Source of the DNA: Microvirga soli
GTDB lineage: Bacteria; Pseudomonadota; Alphaproteobacteria; Rhizobiales; Beijerinckiaceae
Reading direction: 5' to 3'
Assembly (NCBI RefSeq): GCF_016734765.1
Contig: NZ_JAERQE010000041.1
Span: 1 to 38,499 of the forward strand
Length of the DNA: 38,499 nt
Part shown: in pieces, positions 8,178 through 16,829 of the stretch
Layout: each line of letters begins with the position of its first letter
Position numbering within the stretch: position 1 is the first letter of the stretch
Notes under the pieces: model-generated
What the model was told of the DNA's origin: nothing
Database searches by the model: none
Seen by the model: the letters and a program-made list of their open reading frames with translations, nothing else
Translations under genes and position numbers: made by a program

Positions 8178-10175
8178 TTGACAACTTTGTATATTTCTCC
8201 AACCGGATCCGGCACCATGGATGGTTCCTCCTGGGCCAAAGCCGGTACAATCTCCAATCTTTCAAGTTTCATCGCAAAAGCCGGCGCGAATGGAGAGGTT
8301 CTTCTACGCGCCGATCAGGGTGCCTATAAGGTGACTGGTCAGACAACCATCAGAGTTGGTGGCGAGATGGGAGCACCCGTCACCATCCGTGGGGTTGACG
8401 CCACCGGCAAGAGCATGAATGCGCAGTTCGTCGGCACGCGGGCGACCGATTGGTCAACGGGCAAACCCGAAGGTACGGAAGTCTTCCGTCTACTGGCGGG
8501 TGCCGACCATCTCAAATTCCAGAACATGGCGTTCGAGAATATCGGCAACGGCGCTTTCCGGATCGGCGCTGATATCAAGAATCTTACCCTTGAGCACATG
8601 CAGGCGAACAATGTGAGGCGCTTCCTTGAGGATACGATCTCGAGCGGTTACGCGACTGCTAGTGTTGATGGACTTAAGGTGAAGAACGTAAACATCAACA
8701 AGTTTTCGCAGAATGCAATCAAGCTCAGATACGACAGTCGCAACATTCTCATCGAGGACGTCACTGGGAACGGTGACGCGGATACACCTGAGAAGTACGT
8801 TCAAGGCATTATGCTCGATGACACCGCACACAATGTCATCTTTAGAAATGTCGTAATGCAGGGCAGCAACGCGCGTGGATCGAGCACTGAGTATTGGAAC
8901 GGCGACGGCTTCACGACAGAAGCCGGCAATTACAATATTCGATTCGAGAACACTGTGGCATCAGGCAACACGGATGCCGGTTATGATCTCAAATCCAGTA
9001 ATACGGTTCTCTTCAACACGATTGCGGAGGGTAACAACCGCAATTATCGTTTCTGGAGCACGTCGATCACCATGGAAAGCGGGCAGAGCCGGGATCCTCA
9101 CTATTTCGGCGGCAGTGCCTCGATCAATCATATCTGGCTGGCCGACGGCGCTCATGCGAAAATCAGCGGGGGCTCCATCCTAGACCGAAATGTCAGCGTA
9201 ACAGTGTTCGATTTATGGAAGACGGGGGCGCTCGTGGAGGTCAACGGCATGACCATCAACACAAGCGGGAAGTTGTCCGGATTGGGATCCAACTCCCAGG
9301 TTCTCATGACCACGGCCACTGCGCCCGAGACGGCTCCGTCCCCTACCTTGCAGACGCTCACGATCGATCTGATCGATATAGACGAAGCTCCCGCTCCAAC
9401 CTTCTCCGCGAGGGCGGTGAATGAGGGCGGCAGAGGCGGAACAATTGTCGGCCGTCTGAAGGCCGGTGATCCGGAAGGAGGCGCCGTCGGTTACCAATTG
9501 TCATCCGACAGCGCCAACTTTTTCGCGCTGATGGAAAACGACGACGGCAGCTGTGATGTCGTGGTCCGTTCTGGGATCACGCTTGACTACGAGACCTTCG
9601 GCCATCGTTCATTTGACGTCACCGTCTCCGACAGCAAACACGAGGTCTCCGGAACGTTCGCACTCAATCTTGCCGATCTCATCGACAGGCTGACCGGCAC
9701 ACAGCGCAAGGATGTTCTTAGGGGCCAATCAGGAAGCGACATTATTAAGGGGCTGGGGGACGATGATCTCCTCACCGGCAATGGCGGGGGCGACAGGCTC
9801 CACGGAGGTTCGGGCAAGGACATCCTGACCGGAGGCAGCGGCCCGGATATCTTCGTGTTCGACGGTAAGCCGAACAAGGAGACGAACCTGGACCGGGTCA
9901 CCGACTTCAGCGTGAGGGACGATGCAGTCTGGCTCGACAACAAGGTCTTCGCCAAGCTCGGCAAGGCAGGGTCGTCCGACAAGCCCGCTTCCCTCTCCAA
10001 GGCCTTCTTTGCCACCACCACGGCCAAGGACAGGAATGACTACCTGATCTACAACAAGGAAACCGGCATGCTCTCCTATGACGCCGACGGCTCGGGCTTC
10101 CGGTCGATCGCAGTGGAGATCGCCCAGATGAAGAACGGGCTCGGCCTGAGCCACAAGGACTTCTTCGTGATATAA
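8178..10175 (+). CDS. Secreted parallel beta-helix protein with RTX calcium-binding repeats
   Basis: This 665-residue protein likely binds or modifies the exopolysaccharide outside the cell. Residues about 1-390 have the short-strand repeats of a right-handed parallel beta-helix (for example LKFQNMAFENIGNGAFRIG and YNIRFENTVASGNTDAGYDL), a fold of polysaccharide lyases and C5-epimerases. About 400-500 looks cadherin-like. About 505-562 carries RTX nonapeptides (SGSDIIKGLGDDDLLTGNGG, GGSGKDILTGGSGPD). The C-terminal tail resembles type I secretion targets. There is no N-terminal signal peptide, which fits type I export. The start is TTG 8178, with AGAAAGG eight bases upstream. A paralogue without the RTX part is at 20916-22361. 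No catalytic residues could be assigned, so enzyme activity is unproven. No type I secretion genes are in the window. Confidence 0.85.
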   Translation: MTTLYISPTGSGTMDGSSWAKAGTISNLSSFIAKAGANGEVLLRADQGAYKVTGQTTIRVGGEMGAPVTIRGVDATGKSMNAQFVGTRATDWSTGKPEGTEVFRLLAGADHLKFQNMAFENIGNGAFRIGADIKNLTLEHMQANNVRRFLEDTISSGYATASVDGLKVKNVNINKFSQNAIKLRYDSRNILIEDVTGNGDADTPEKYVQGIMLDDTAHNVIFRNVVMQGSNARGSSTEYWNGDGFTTEAGNYNIRFENTVASGNTDAGYDLKSSNTVLFNTIAEGNNRNYRFWSTSITMESGQSRDPHYFGGSASINHIWLADGAHAKISGGSILDRNVSVTVFDLWKTGALVEVNGMTINTSGKLSGLGSNSQVLMTTATAPETAPSPTLQTLTIDLIDIDEAPAPTFSARAVNEGGRGGTIVGRLKAGDPEGGAVGYQLSSDSANFFALMENDDGSCDVVVRSGITLDYETFGHRSFDVTVSDSKHEVSGTFALNLADLIDRLTGTQRKDVLRGQSGSDIIKGLGDDDLLTGNGGGDRLHGGSGKDILTGGSGPDIFVFDGKPNKETNLDRVTDFSVRDDAVWLDNKVFAKLGKAGSSDKPASLSKAFFATTTAKDRNDYLIYNKETGMLSYDADGSGFRSIAVEIAQMKNGLGLSHKDFFVI

Positions 10176-10181
10176 TTGTCT

Positions 10182-10651
10182 GGTGACAGACACAGGTGCA
10201 CGAAGCCGAGGTCGTAGTCCCTGAACGTGCCGCTCTTGCGCTGGCGCTGCTGCGCCGGCGGCAAGCGGCCCAGACCCGCAGCCTTGCGGATGCGGTAGAC
10301 GGCATCGTGGTTGAGATGCGGCAGGATGGTGAGGTCATTGAGCGGAAAGCCGGTGGCTTGGCGCAGGCCGCGGACGATGGCGCGCTCCTCGTCCGCGGCC
10401 TTCCACGGCAGCTTGTGTGGCCGGCTGGAGTCGTCCTAGCAGTCCTATGCCCCGCGTTTGCGCAACCTGCGGACGGTCTCGATGCTCATGCTGAAGCGCC
10501 GGGCCAGCACGCCCGTGGTCTCATTTGAGCGGGCGATCTCCTGGCGAACGGCTGGGGTGGTGCGGGCTTGGGGATAAGGGAGAGGATCACGTCCTCCTGC
10601 GGCGAGGAACTCGGCGCCGCAGACCATCAGAGCGCCAAGTATACTCCTCAA
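10182..10651 (-). pseudogene. IS481-like transposase, N-terminal remnant
   Basis: The start (MRSILGALMVCGAEFLAAGG, then ARSNETTGVLARRFSMSIETV) is a helix-turn-helix region of an IS481-like transposase beginning at 10651. Downstream pieces (LPPAQQRQRKSGTFRDYDLG, FVHL) lie in other frames and end next to the stop of the beta-helix gene. The integrase core is missing. It is a truncated, frameshifted remnant whose upstream end is repeated in inverted orientation at 6224-6305. Confidence 0.7.
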
Positions 10652-10686
10652 TCGCCGAACGCACCCGGTCCCAACAACGTTCCGCT
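10602..10686 (-). repeat. End of the IS481-like remnant (inverted copy of 6224-6305)
   Basis: Reverse complement of about 85 bases at 6224-6305, with roughly a dozen differences by eye. With that copy it brackets the IS6 and IS5 remnants and the whole beta-helix/RTX gene. Confidence 0.7.
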
Positions 10687-11082
10687 GTCAGACTTCACAG
10701 CAGCAAGCCGCGGCTTTCCGCATGGTGCCCCGGTCATCGCGACAGAAGAAGTACTTCTTTTGATGTATCCAGCGCCCGTTGGACCCATATCACAATGTGA
10801 TATTGATCTACGGTGGGATCTGTCAAGCGCTACCGTCTTAAGCGAGCAGTCGTCTTAAGTTGTTCTCATGGGATTGACAATCGACAGTCTAGGGTGCCAT
10901 CTTTCTGTGAGCGGTTCGGCATAGATTTGCTTTCGACTACATTGTTTATTCGCAAGTTAGTACGTTGTGTCACGAGCAGCCTGACTTCATTGACTCGCAA
11001 CTAGGTCTCGATAACTAAAGCTTAATTATCTTGGGCGCAGCCCTTGCATGGCCTGTCCCCATAGCCCTGCGTAGCGTGAAGC
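10687..11082. other. Intergenic region upstream of the export gene
   Basis: About 395 bases without a supported gene. It contains a perfect 14-bp palindrome AAGAAGTACTTCTT at 10746-10759 that could be an operator, though it is more than 300 bases from the next gene. The bases nearer the gene are AT-rich (around 10915-11035) and are the likely promoter area. Confidence 0.35.
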
Positions 11083-12432
11083 ATGTCGGGAAGCGGCAAG
11101 ACGGAAATGCGCTCTCGTTTTGATCGAGCAAAGGCTGAAGTCATGCGCTTCAAATCCTCATCATTCTGCAGTCTGCTCTTTGCGGTTGGGATCGCCCTCC
11201 CGATCCGGGCGGCGGCTGATGATTATCGTCTCGGCCCACAGGACAAGTTACGCATCAAGGTTGTTGAATGGCGGGCCGGAAGCGCCGAATACTTCGATTG
11301 GGCGGTCTTCGCCAACGAATATTCCGTCAGTGCTTCCGGAAACGTCTCCTTGCCGCTCATCGGGAGTTTGTCGGCAAGGGGAAGGACGACGGAGGAGTTC
11401 GCAATATCGGTTGCCGAGACATTGCAGAAACGCGCCGGACTTTCAAGCCGACCGGAGGCTACTGTCGAGATCGTCCAATACAGGCCAATTTACGTCGTCG
11501 GGACTGTGCAGCGCTCAGGGGAATATCCGTACCGGCCTGGACTGACCGTCCTGCAGGCGGTCGGCTTGGCGGGGGGCATTTTCCAGCAGGCAGGGGCGGA
11601 ATCGAGTCGCATGGAGAAAGACCGGATTACGGCACAGGGGGTCTATGAACTTGCGCGCCTTGAGGCTCGTCGACTGCTGGTCCGCCGTGCACGCCTCGCC
11701 GCCGAGCTTAATGGGACCATGCACATCGCAACACCCGAGGAACTGCGCAACGATGCCGATGTCGCGCGCCTGATTGCGGACGAAACGGCCGTCATGAACG
11801 CCCGCAGCGAGGCGCTGAAATCGCAGCTCTTAGCCTATTCCGAGATCAGAAGCCTGTTCGCCAGGGAGGTTGAGGCGCTCGAGCAGAAAATCGAGGTTCA
11901 GAACAGGCAAGTTGCCCTTGCTCGCCGTGAACAGCAGACAGTCAGCGCCCTGGTCGCCAAGGGCTTGGCAGTCAGCTCTCGTGAATTCGTTCTCGAACGC
12001 ACCTTGGCGGACCTCGAGAGCAAGCTGCTCGACTACACGACCGCTGTTCTCCGGGCCCGGCAGGAGATCAGTAAGGCTGAACGCGCCGCAGACGATTTGA
12101 AGGCTGAGCGGAAGGCCAATATCGTCGCTGGAAAGCAGGAAGCCGACGCGCAGCTCGACCAATCCAAGGCACGTATCGCGGCCGCCCTGAGCCTCATTAA
12201 TGAGGCGACGGTCGCCACGCCGCATCTTCTCCTCGACAAACTGCCCGCAAAGCCGACGACGGCATTCTCAGTTATTCGACGGGTTGGCGGCAGCACCGTC
12301 AAATCCGCCGTCGACGATACTGCGGTAATCGAGCCAGGAGATGTCGTGCAGGTTGACCAAGCCATCGAAGAGATTACTTCATCCAGGCAATCCAGCATGA
12401 GCGCTACCAGCGAAGAACCTGTCACACGATAG
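11083..12432 (+). CDS. exoF: Polysaccharide export protein, ExoF/Wza-like
   Basis: This is an outer-envelope export component of a Wzy-dependent polysaccharide pathway. A signal peptide is visible (FCSLLFAVGIALPIRAAADD, residues 28-47). The polysaccharide-export domain follows (YRLGPQDKLRIKVVEW, then GNVSLPLIGSLSARGRTTEE). An SLBB-type segment lies at about 135-166 (RPIYVVGTVQRSGEYPYRPG, LTVLQAVGLAGG), and then a long coiled coil at about 175-390. At 449 residues and with this coiled coil it is closer to rhizobial ExoF than to E. coli Wza. The start is uncertain: ATG 11083, 11107 and 11143 are all in frame, and 11143 gives the most usual signal peptide length. The gene symbol reflects family similarity only. 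Confidence 0.85.
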   Translation: MSGSGKTEMRSRFDRAKAEVMRFKSSSFCSLLFAVGIALPIRAAADDYRLGPQDKLRIKVVEWRAGSAEYFDWAVFANEYSVSASGNVSLPLIGSLSARGRTTEEFAISVAETLQKRAGLSSRPEATVEIVQYRPIYVVGTVQRSGEYPYRPGLTVLQAVGLAGGIFQQAGAESSRMEKDRITAQGVYELARLEARRLLVRRARLAAELNGTMHIATPEELRNDADVARLIADETAVMNARSEALKSQLLAYSEIRSLFAREVEALEQKIEVQNRQVALARREQQTVSALVAKGLAVSSREFVLERTLADLESKLLDYTTAVLRARQEISKAERAADDLKAERKANIVAGKQEADAQLDQSKARIAAALSLINEATVATPHLLLDKLPAKPTTAFSVIRRVGGSTVKSAVDDTAVIEPGDVVQVDQAIEEITSSRQSSMSATSEEPVTR

Positions 12433-12577
12433 CGATGAGCGCCCAATAAAGAGGCAAGCCATTGGAGAGGCCAACAAACAGTCCTGCAGAGTGAGTTCGG
12501 CGACGCTGCGGGAAAGTTAGCAAAATGAGTTCGAAGGAGAACCATCAACCCAAGGCGATATCTAAAGGAACAGCGGC

Positions 12578-13468
12578 ATGAGATCGATCTCAACGGAAGG
12601 GCTCGACAAGCCGATCAATGTCAATGCCGGCGCGGTTCCGATGCTGCAATGGCTGCGCATTGCAGATCTGCTGGTTGATCCAGCGTACCAAAGGCCGATT
12701 GTCGGTCAGGGCCGACGCAATGTCATGCGAATTGCGAAAGCCTTCACCTGGTCCTGCTTCTCGCCGGTCGTCGTCTCGCCCATCGAGGGAGGAAAATTCG
12801 TCATAATTGATGGGCAGCATCGGACCACAGCGGCGGCGCTTATCGGGTTCGACAGCGTACCCTGTCAGGTGGTTATTGCGTCGCGCGAGCAGCAAGCTGC
12901 TGCCTTTAAGGCTATAAATGGAATTACCGTTCCGATCTCGCCCATGGCCTTGCATGCCGCCGCAGTTGTGGCACGCGAGCCTTGGGCCATCGACACCGCT
13001 GATATCTGCCTCAGGGCCGAGGTTGAGCTCCTTCGTTATCCGCTCCCTGTCGAGCGCCAGCGCCCCGGGCAAACAATGGCGGTTGGCGCGATCACGCAAT
13101 GCCTGAAGCGATTCGGTCCAGATACGTTAATCACGGCTCTTCAATGCGTCACCCAAACGGCGAACAATAAGCCAGGGGCTCTCACCTCCCGGATCATCCG
13201 TGCCCTGTGCGAGGTTCTCCACAGCAACAACCATTGGAGAGACGGCGGGCTTGCACTATTGGAAGCCTTCGACAGGATCGAACTTGCTGCAATCCAAACG
13301 AGGGCGGCGATGTATGCAGGAACGATGCGTATCAGTCAGGTCGAGAGTATCCAGGATCAGATTCGCGCGGAGCTTAACCAGCTGCTCCCCACGCCAGAGG
13401 TGCAAATTTCTGCGCATTCGGCGTCCAGAAGCACCCGAGAGATGAGCGCGCTATCCGAAAGACACTGA
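12578..13468 (+). CDS. ParB-like nuclease-fold protein (DUF6551 type)
   Basis: This 296-residue protein has a ParB/sulfiredoxin-type N-terminal domain. It shows LQWLRIADLLVDPAYQRPI at residues 23-41 and the hallmark VIIDGQHRTTAAALIGF at 75-91, followed by PCQVVIASREQQAAAFKAIN. Proteins of this type (DUF6551) occur in phage, plasmid and accessory regions, where a DNA- or nucleotide-related role is presumed. The C-terminal 180 residues are mostly helical and unassigned. AAAGGAACAGCGGC upstream of ATG 12578 is a good ribosome binding site. It sits between two polysaccharide genes on the same strand, an unexpected place, and may be a regulator or simply a passenger. Confidence 0.75.
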   Translation: MRSISTEGLDKPINVNAGAVPMLQWLRIADLLVDPAYQRPIVGQGRRNVMRIAKAFTWSCFSPVVVSPIEGGKFVIIDGQHRTTAAALIGFDSVPCQVVIASREQQAAAFKAINGITVPISPMALHAAAVVAREPWAIDTADICLRAEVELLRYPLPVERQRPGQTMAVGAITQCLKRFGPDTLITALQCVTQTANNKPGALTSRIIRALCEVLHSNNHWRDGGLALLEAFDRIELAAIQTRAAMYAGTMRISQVESIQDQIRAELNQLLPTPEVQISAHSASRSTREMSALSERH

Positions 13469-13624
13469 AGGCGTCGCTGAACGATTGGAACTGAGGCGGT
13501 TGCCTGCGCGTCGGTCGGACCTCCAGTTCCCCATCGGCGGGAAGTGGACGCACCTTCGGGTTCGATGTCGGGACCTTACACCAGGGTCTTAGCCTGATGT
13601 GCAGCTCGCCGGAGGTTGATGAGA

Positions 13625-14977
13625 ATGGAACTGAATGTCCCAACATTCTCTGCCTATATTGTCGGAGGCGTCTATCTCGCTCTGCTCCCACTGACTGTGG
13701 TCGCTCTGCTTCGCCACAAGGACGCTTCAACACGCTTTCTAGTTTTCGCTGTATGGCTGCGGTATCTTTTGTCCGCATTCCATCAATACACATACCCACC
13801 TATAGCCGGTGGACTGTCGCTCAATGCAATAGCCTCAATCACAGTCATGGCAATTGGCTTCATGGTCATCGAGCAACGCCTGCTACTGTTGAAAGCCTTT
13901 GGAGGCGTTTATCTGGTGATCTTCGCCACACTCGTCAGCGCAAGCGTTAACGACCCTACCGCAGTCATGGGCAGCCTGACGAAGTGGGGATACTTCGTTG
14001 TTCTCACGGCGGCTGCCTTCGAGGCCCTCGGACGCCAAGGGTCGGGCGCCGTGTTTCGCGCCTTGATCGTTGCCTTCTTGCCTCCACTCGTACTCCAGGC
14101 AATCTCCGTGGGCGTGGGCTTGGGGAAGTTAAGCATGTCCGATAATTCAATATGTTATATCGGTGGATACAACCATGAGGCGGCATTCTCCATCATTATG
14201 CTGACCTTCCTCTATTGCTCATGCTTCATTGAGCCTGACCGGCCGATCCTCACTGCAGTGTGCATCCACATTGCTCTTGTGGCGCTTCTTCTGGCTAATT
14301 ACCGAACCTCCCTTCTCGCTGCGGGCCCCATCGTCGTTGCGACCCCGCTGATTGGTGTAGTTCGGCGCGTTTCTCCGTCCGACCGCCCATTTGTTCTTGT
14401 CGTGTTCGGTCTTGCGGGTGCCGTGCTCTTTTATGTCGCGGTCGCTGCCTTGGGAGAGCGCTTCAACGATCTGTTCGTCACTCTGGCCAACATCTCCGAT
14501 CTGGTGAAGCCGCCTGAGTACTACACTGCGGCCGACGAAGAACTGATGTCGGCACGTGCCGTCATCTGGAGCCGCTACATCACAGCATACCTCGATGGCT
14601 CGATTCTCAACCTTGCCTTCGGCTTCGGGCCCGATTCCTGGGAAGACGTCTTTACGCGGTACGCTCATAACACCTTTATATCTGCACTCTATGAAATTGG
14701 AGCCGTCGGACTTGCCAGCATGATCGTCTTTTTCATGTCTAACTTCAGGTTTGCCCTCGGCAGTCAACCCGAGCATCGTCTTCTCATTGTCAGCGCGCAT
14801 GTGGGATTTCTCATCCTCAACCTGGCAACGATGCCGCTCTGGCAGATCGAAGGGAACATCCTGCTCGCACTCACTCTGGCCTATACGTTGCACGTTCAGA
14901 TGCCCCGGCGGGCTTGGATCTCGGACAGGTCCCTGGGTATGGCCATTCCCAATGCTGAGTCGGGTCCGGCGGGATAA
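13625..14977 (+). CDS. Wzy-type polysaccharide polymerase / O-antigen ligase-like membrane protein
   Basis: This is an integral inner-membrane protein of about 450 residues with around ten hydrophobic segments. It probably polymerises lipid-linked repeat units on the periplasmic side. The arrangement fits the Wzy/ExoQ/WaaL superfamily: many helices, the loop with GYNHEAAFSIIM, the segment LLLANYRTSLLAAGP, a large periplasmic loop around FNDLFVTLANISDLVKPPEYY, and FGFGPDSWEDVFTRYAHNTF followed by ALYEIGAVGL, a typical C-terminal motif. The frame is open from TTG 13616, with ATGs at 13619 and 13625. GGAGG at 13611-13615 is too close to the first two, so I chose 13625. Linkage specificity cannot be deduced. 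Confidence 0.85.
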   Translation: MELNVPTFSAYIVGGVYLALLPLTVVALLRHKDASTRFLVFAVWLRYLLSAFHQYTYPPIAGGLSLNAIASITVMAIGFMVIEQRLLLLKAFGGVYLVIFATLVSASVNDPTAVMGSLTKWGYFVVLTAAAFEALGRQGSGAVFRALIVAFLPPLVLQAISVGVGLGKLSMSDNSICYIGGYNHEAAFSIIMLTFLYCSCFIEPDRPILTAVCIHIALVALLLANYRTSLLAAGPIVVATPLIGVVRRVSPSDRPFVLVVFGLAGAVLFYVAVAALGERFNDLFVTLANISDLVKPPEYYTAADEELMSARAVIWSRYITAYLDGSILNLAFGFGPDSWEDVFTRYAHNTFISALYEIGAVGLASMIVFFMSNFRFALGSQPEHRLLIVSAHVGFLILNLATMPLWQIEGNILLALTLAYTLHVQMPRRAWISDRSLGMAIPNAESGPAG

Positions 14978-15034
14978 GGTCGGGGCCAGGAAGGGCGAAT
15001 TTTAGAGCATAGTACCCAAAAGTAGACCAACCGC

Positions 15035-15402
15035 TTGACCCTCTTCTCTTTCTTCTGGCTGGCGCATCGTTCGGCTAACCCGACAGGCCTCGTCAGCGAA
15101 ACACCGGATCCACTTCTCTCACGCACTACGGACATGGTGCTGTTCCTCCTGGTCAATCCGCGCTGGGAGCAGGTGTTCCAGCCCAAGGACGCAGCCTCTC
15201 TCAACCCAATCGAGCTCGGATGGAAGATCCTGCGCTCCCATTAGCGGGCCGGCGCTTCGAAAGCTGGTGCGAGTTCACTGACGCGATCCACTGCTCCACA
15301 GTATACTGGAGTGCGCATCGCCATCCTTTCGGCTGGGGCAACCGCCGCTGGCATCGCCCACACCCTTTGCCCGGCATTGCCCTCCTGCCCAGAGCCGCAT
15401 GA
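15035..15402 (+). pseudogene. IS630-family transposase, C-terminal remnant
   Basis: One frame reads PRWEQVFQPKDAASLNPIEL and WKILRS. After a stop and frame change it continues LAGRRFESWCEFTDAIHCST and VYWSAHRHPFGWGNRRWHRP. These match the C-terminal part of a widespread IS630-type transposase, including the NPIE catalytic Glu region. The N-terminal two thirds are missing. Upstream, AGAGCATAGTACCCAAAAG near 15004 may be what is left of an end. It belongs to a different subgroup from the element at 2231-3282. Confidence 0.7.
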
Positions 15403-15419
15403 CTTTCCGGATGCACCAG

Positions 15420-16604
15420 TTAGATTCTCGCCTCCTGAGGGCCCTCCACGGCCCCGCGCAATAAATGGCGAAGGCGATTGTAGATTTTTGTGATCTGGAG
15501 CGCGTGCGTGCTCGCTGACACATCCTTGGCAACCTGAGCGCGCTCGTTGCTTTCAAGAGCGACGCTTTCGGGCGAGTGCAAGATGTCAAGTGCGACCTGA
15601 GCGAATTCATCTGCGGCGGCGGTCACTGGGACTAGGCGACCTCCACGCCATGTGTTCCAGATCTCTCGGTAACCTGCGTCGTCGGTCGCAACGTATGGCG
15701 TTCCGATGATTGCGGCCTCAACGAGCGTGCGGCCGAAGGGCTCTCGAATGGACGTTGCGATCAGAAGGTCGAGAGCGGCGATGTTCCGTTCACCCGGCAG
15801 ATGAAAGCCAGCGAATGTTACCCGGTCACCGATCCCGAGGTCCTGCGCCATGCGAATGAGGTCGTGTTCGGTCCAATCACCGCTGCGTCCAAAGACCACG
15901 AAGTGGCAATCGGATCGGACCTGCAGCAATGTAGAGCAGATCTGCAGGAACAGGTCCGGACGCTTCCAGTGCCAGAAATTGCCTACGAAGCCGACCAAGA
16001 GCCGATCCGTTGGACAACCATGTTCAGCGGCGAACTGGCGCGCATCCGCCCGCTGTGCACTCTTGGGATCGATCTGTACTGGGTTGAGGACAAGTGCGCA
16101 CCTGGCTGGCTCAACGAATGAGACATTATCCTGACATGACGCCGAGATGCAGATGACCTGGTGGGCGAGGCTGATGAGAAGGCGCTTTGGAGGAGTCATT
16201 CGATTAAGTGACCGGTGGTGATACACGACGGGCCTTCCGGCGAGCCGAGCCACCGGTCCCCAGGACTGCATCGTCCGCAGATCGTTGAAATGAACCACGC
16301 TGTGCATCGGAAACGCTTTTACAATCTGCAGGCGGGCGAATAACCGAGACGCGTCATACAGTGGGTGATGGCGGGATACCGGCATTTCGCCCGTGGGGAT
16401 GACGCAAAGCGCGTTCTCAATCGCGTGCCGGGCAATCAGAGTGTCTGTAGAACAGAGGACGCAGCACTGAAGGCCGTGCTCTTCCTGCAGTGCTCGCGCT
16501 AAGGTAAACGTGGAAACATGACTGCCCCCCATGTCTCCACTGACGAAAGGGAACACCACTGCCCTTACGCCCCGTTGTCGTGGTTGAGTGATCGACACGT
16601 GCAT
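15420..16604 (-). CDS. Glycosyltransferase family 4 (GT-B)
   Basis: This 394-residue cytoplasmic or membrane-associated enzyme adds a sugar to the growing lipid-linked repeat. The N-terminal Rossmann half carries the acceptor-side pattern GDMGGSHVSTFTLARAL (23-39). The C-terminal donor-binding half begins LLVGFVGNFWHWKRPDLFLQ (202-221) and includes the E-x7-E motif in REPFGRTLVEAAIIG (E288 and E296). The start ATG 16604 follows AAGGATCATCC. It is clearly paralogous to the protein at 23517-24656, sharing GGSH(V/I)STF, VVYHHR or LVYHHR and EPFGRTLVEA. Both lie on the minus strand, opposite to most of the locus. Donor and acceptor sugars are unknown. Confidence 0.88.
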   Translation of the reverse strand: MHVSITQPRQRGVRAVVFPFVSGDMGGSHVSTFTLARALQEEHGLQCCVLCSTDTLIARHAIENALCVIPTGEMPVSRHHPLYDASRLFARLQIVKAFPMHSVVHFNDLRTMQSWGPVARLAGRPVVYHHRSLNRMTPPKRLLISLAHQVICISASCQDNVSFVEPARCALVLNPVQIDPKSAQRADARQFAAEHGCPTDRLLVGFVGNFWHWKRPDLFLQICSTLLQVRSDCHFVVFGRSGDWTEHDLIRMAQDLGIGDRVTFAGFHLPGERNIAALDLLIATSIREPFGRTLVEAAIIGTPYVATDDAGYREIWNTWRGGRLVPVTAAADEFAQVALDILHSPESVALESNERAQVAKDVSASTHALQITKIYNRLRHLLRGAVEGPQEARI

Positions 16605-16680
16605 GGATGATCCTTAGCTAGAACATCGCGGGCGAAAGTGGGCCCACTCTAAGATTAACTCGATGCTCACCCCTTCATTT

Positions 16681-16724
16681 GCGCATCGTGCGGAAAACCG
16701 GGTCCGCTTATCCGCACGATGCGC
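16681..16724. repeat. Intergenic palindromic repeat
   Basis: A perfect 14-bp inverted repeat, GCGCATCGTGCGGA (16681-16694) and TCCGCACGATGCGC (16711-16724), with a 16-base loop. Its arms resemble those of the repeats at 20772-20848 and 37971-38024, so this is a dispersed palindrome family. There is no T-run, so it is not a standard terminator. Confidence 0.8.
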
Positions 16725-16829
16725 AAGCATTCGTCTCGAACAGAACGGGCGATGGGCGGTGAAGTGTCATAGCAGCAGTCCGATGTGCGAATTTCGCATA
16801 CAATCGTGATCGTTTTATACTGGCAAGGT

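Noticed and set aside
8178..10175. Assigning the beta-helix/RTX protein to a specific lyase or epimerase family
   Set aside because: The fold is clear but no catalytic residues could be identified.
10177..10192. Hairpin TGTCTG/CAGACA right after the beta-helix/RTX gene, considered as a terminator
   Set aside because: The stem is only 6 bp and no T-run follows; it lies at the edge of the IS481-like remnant.
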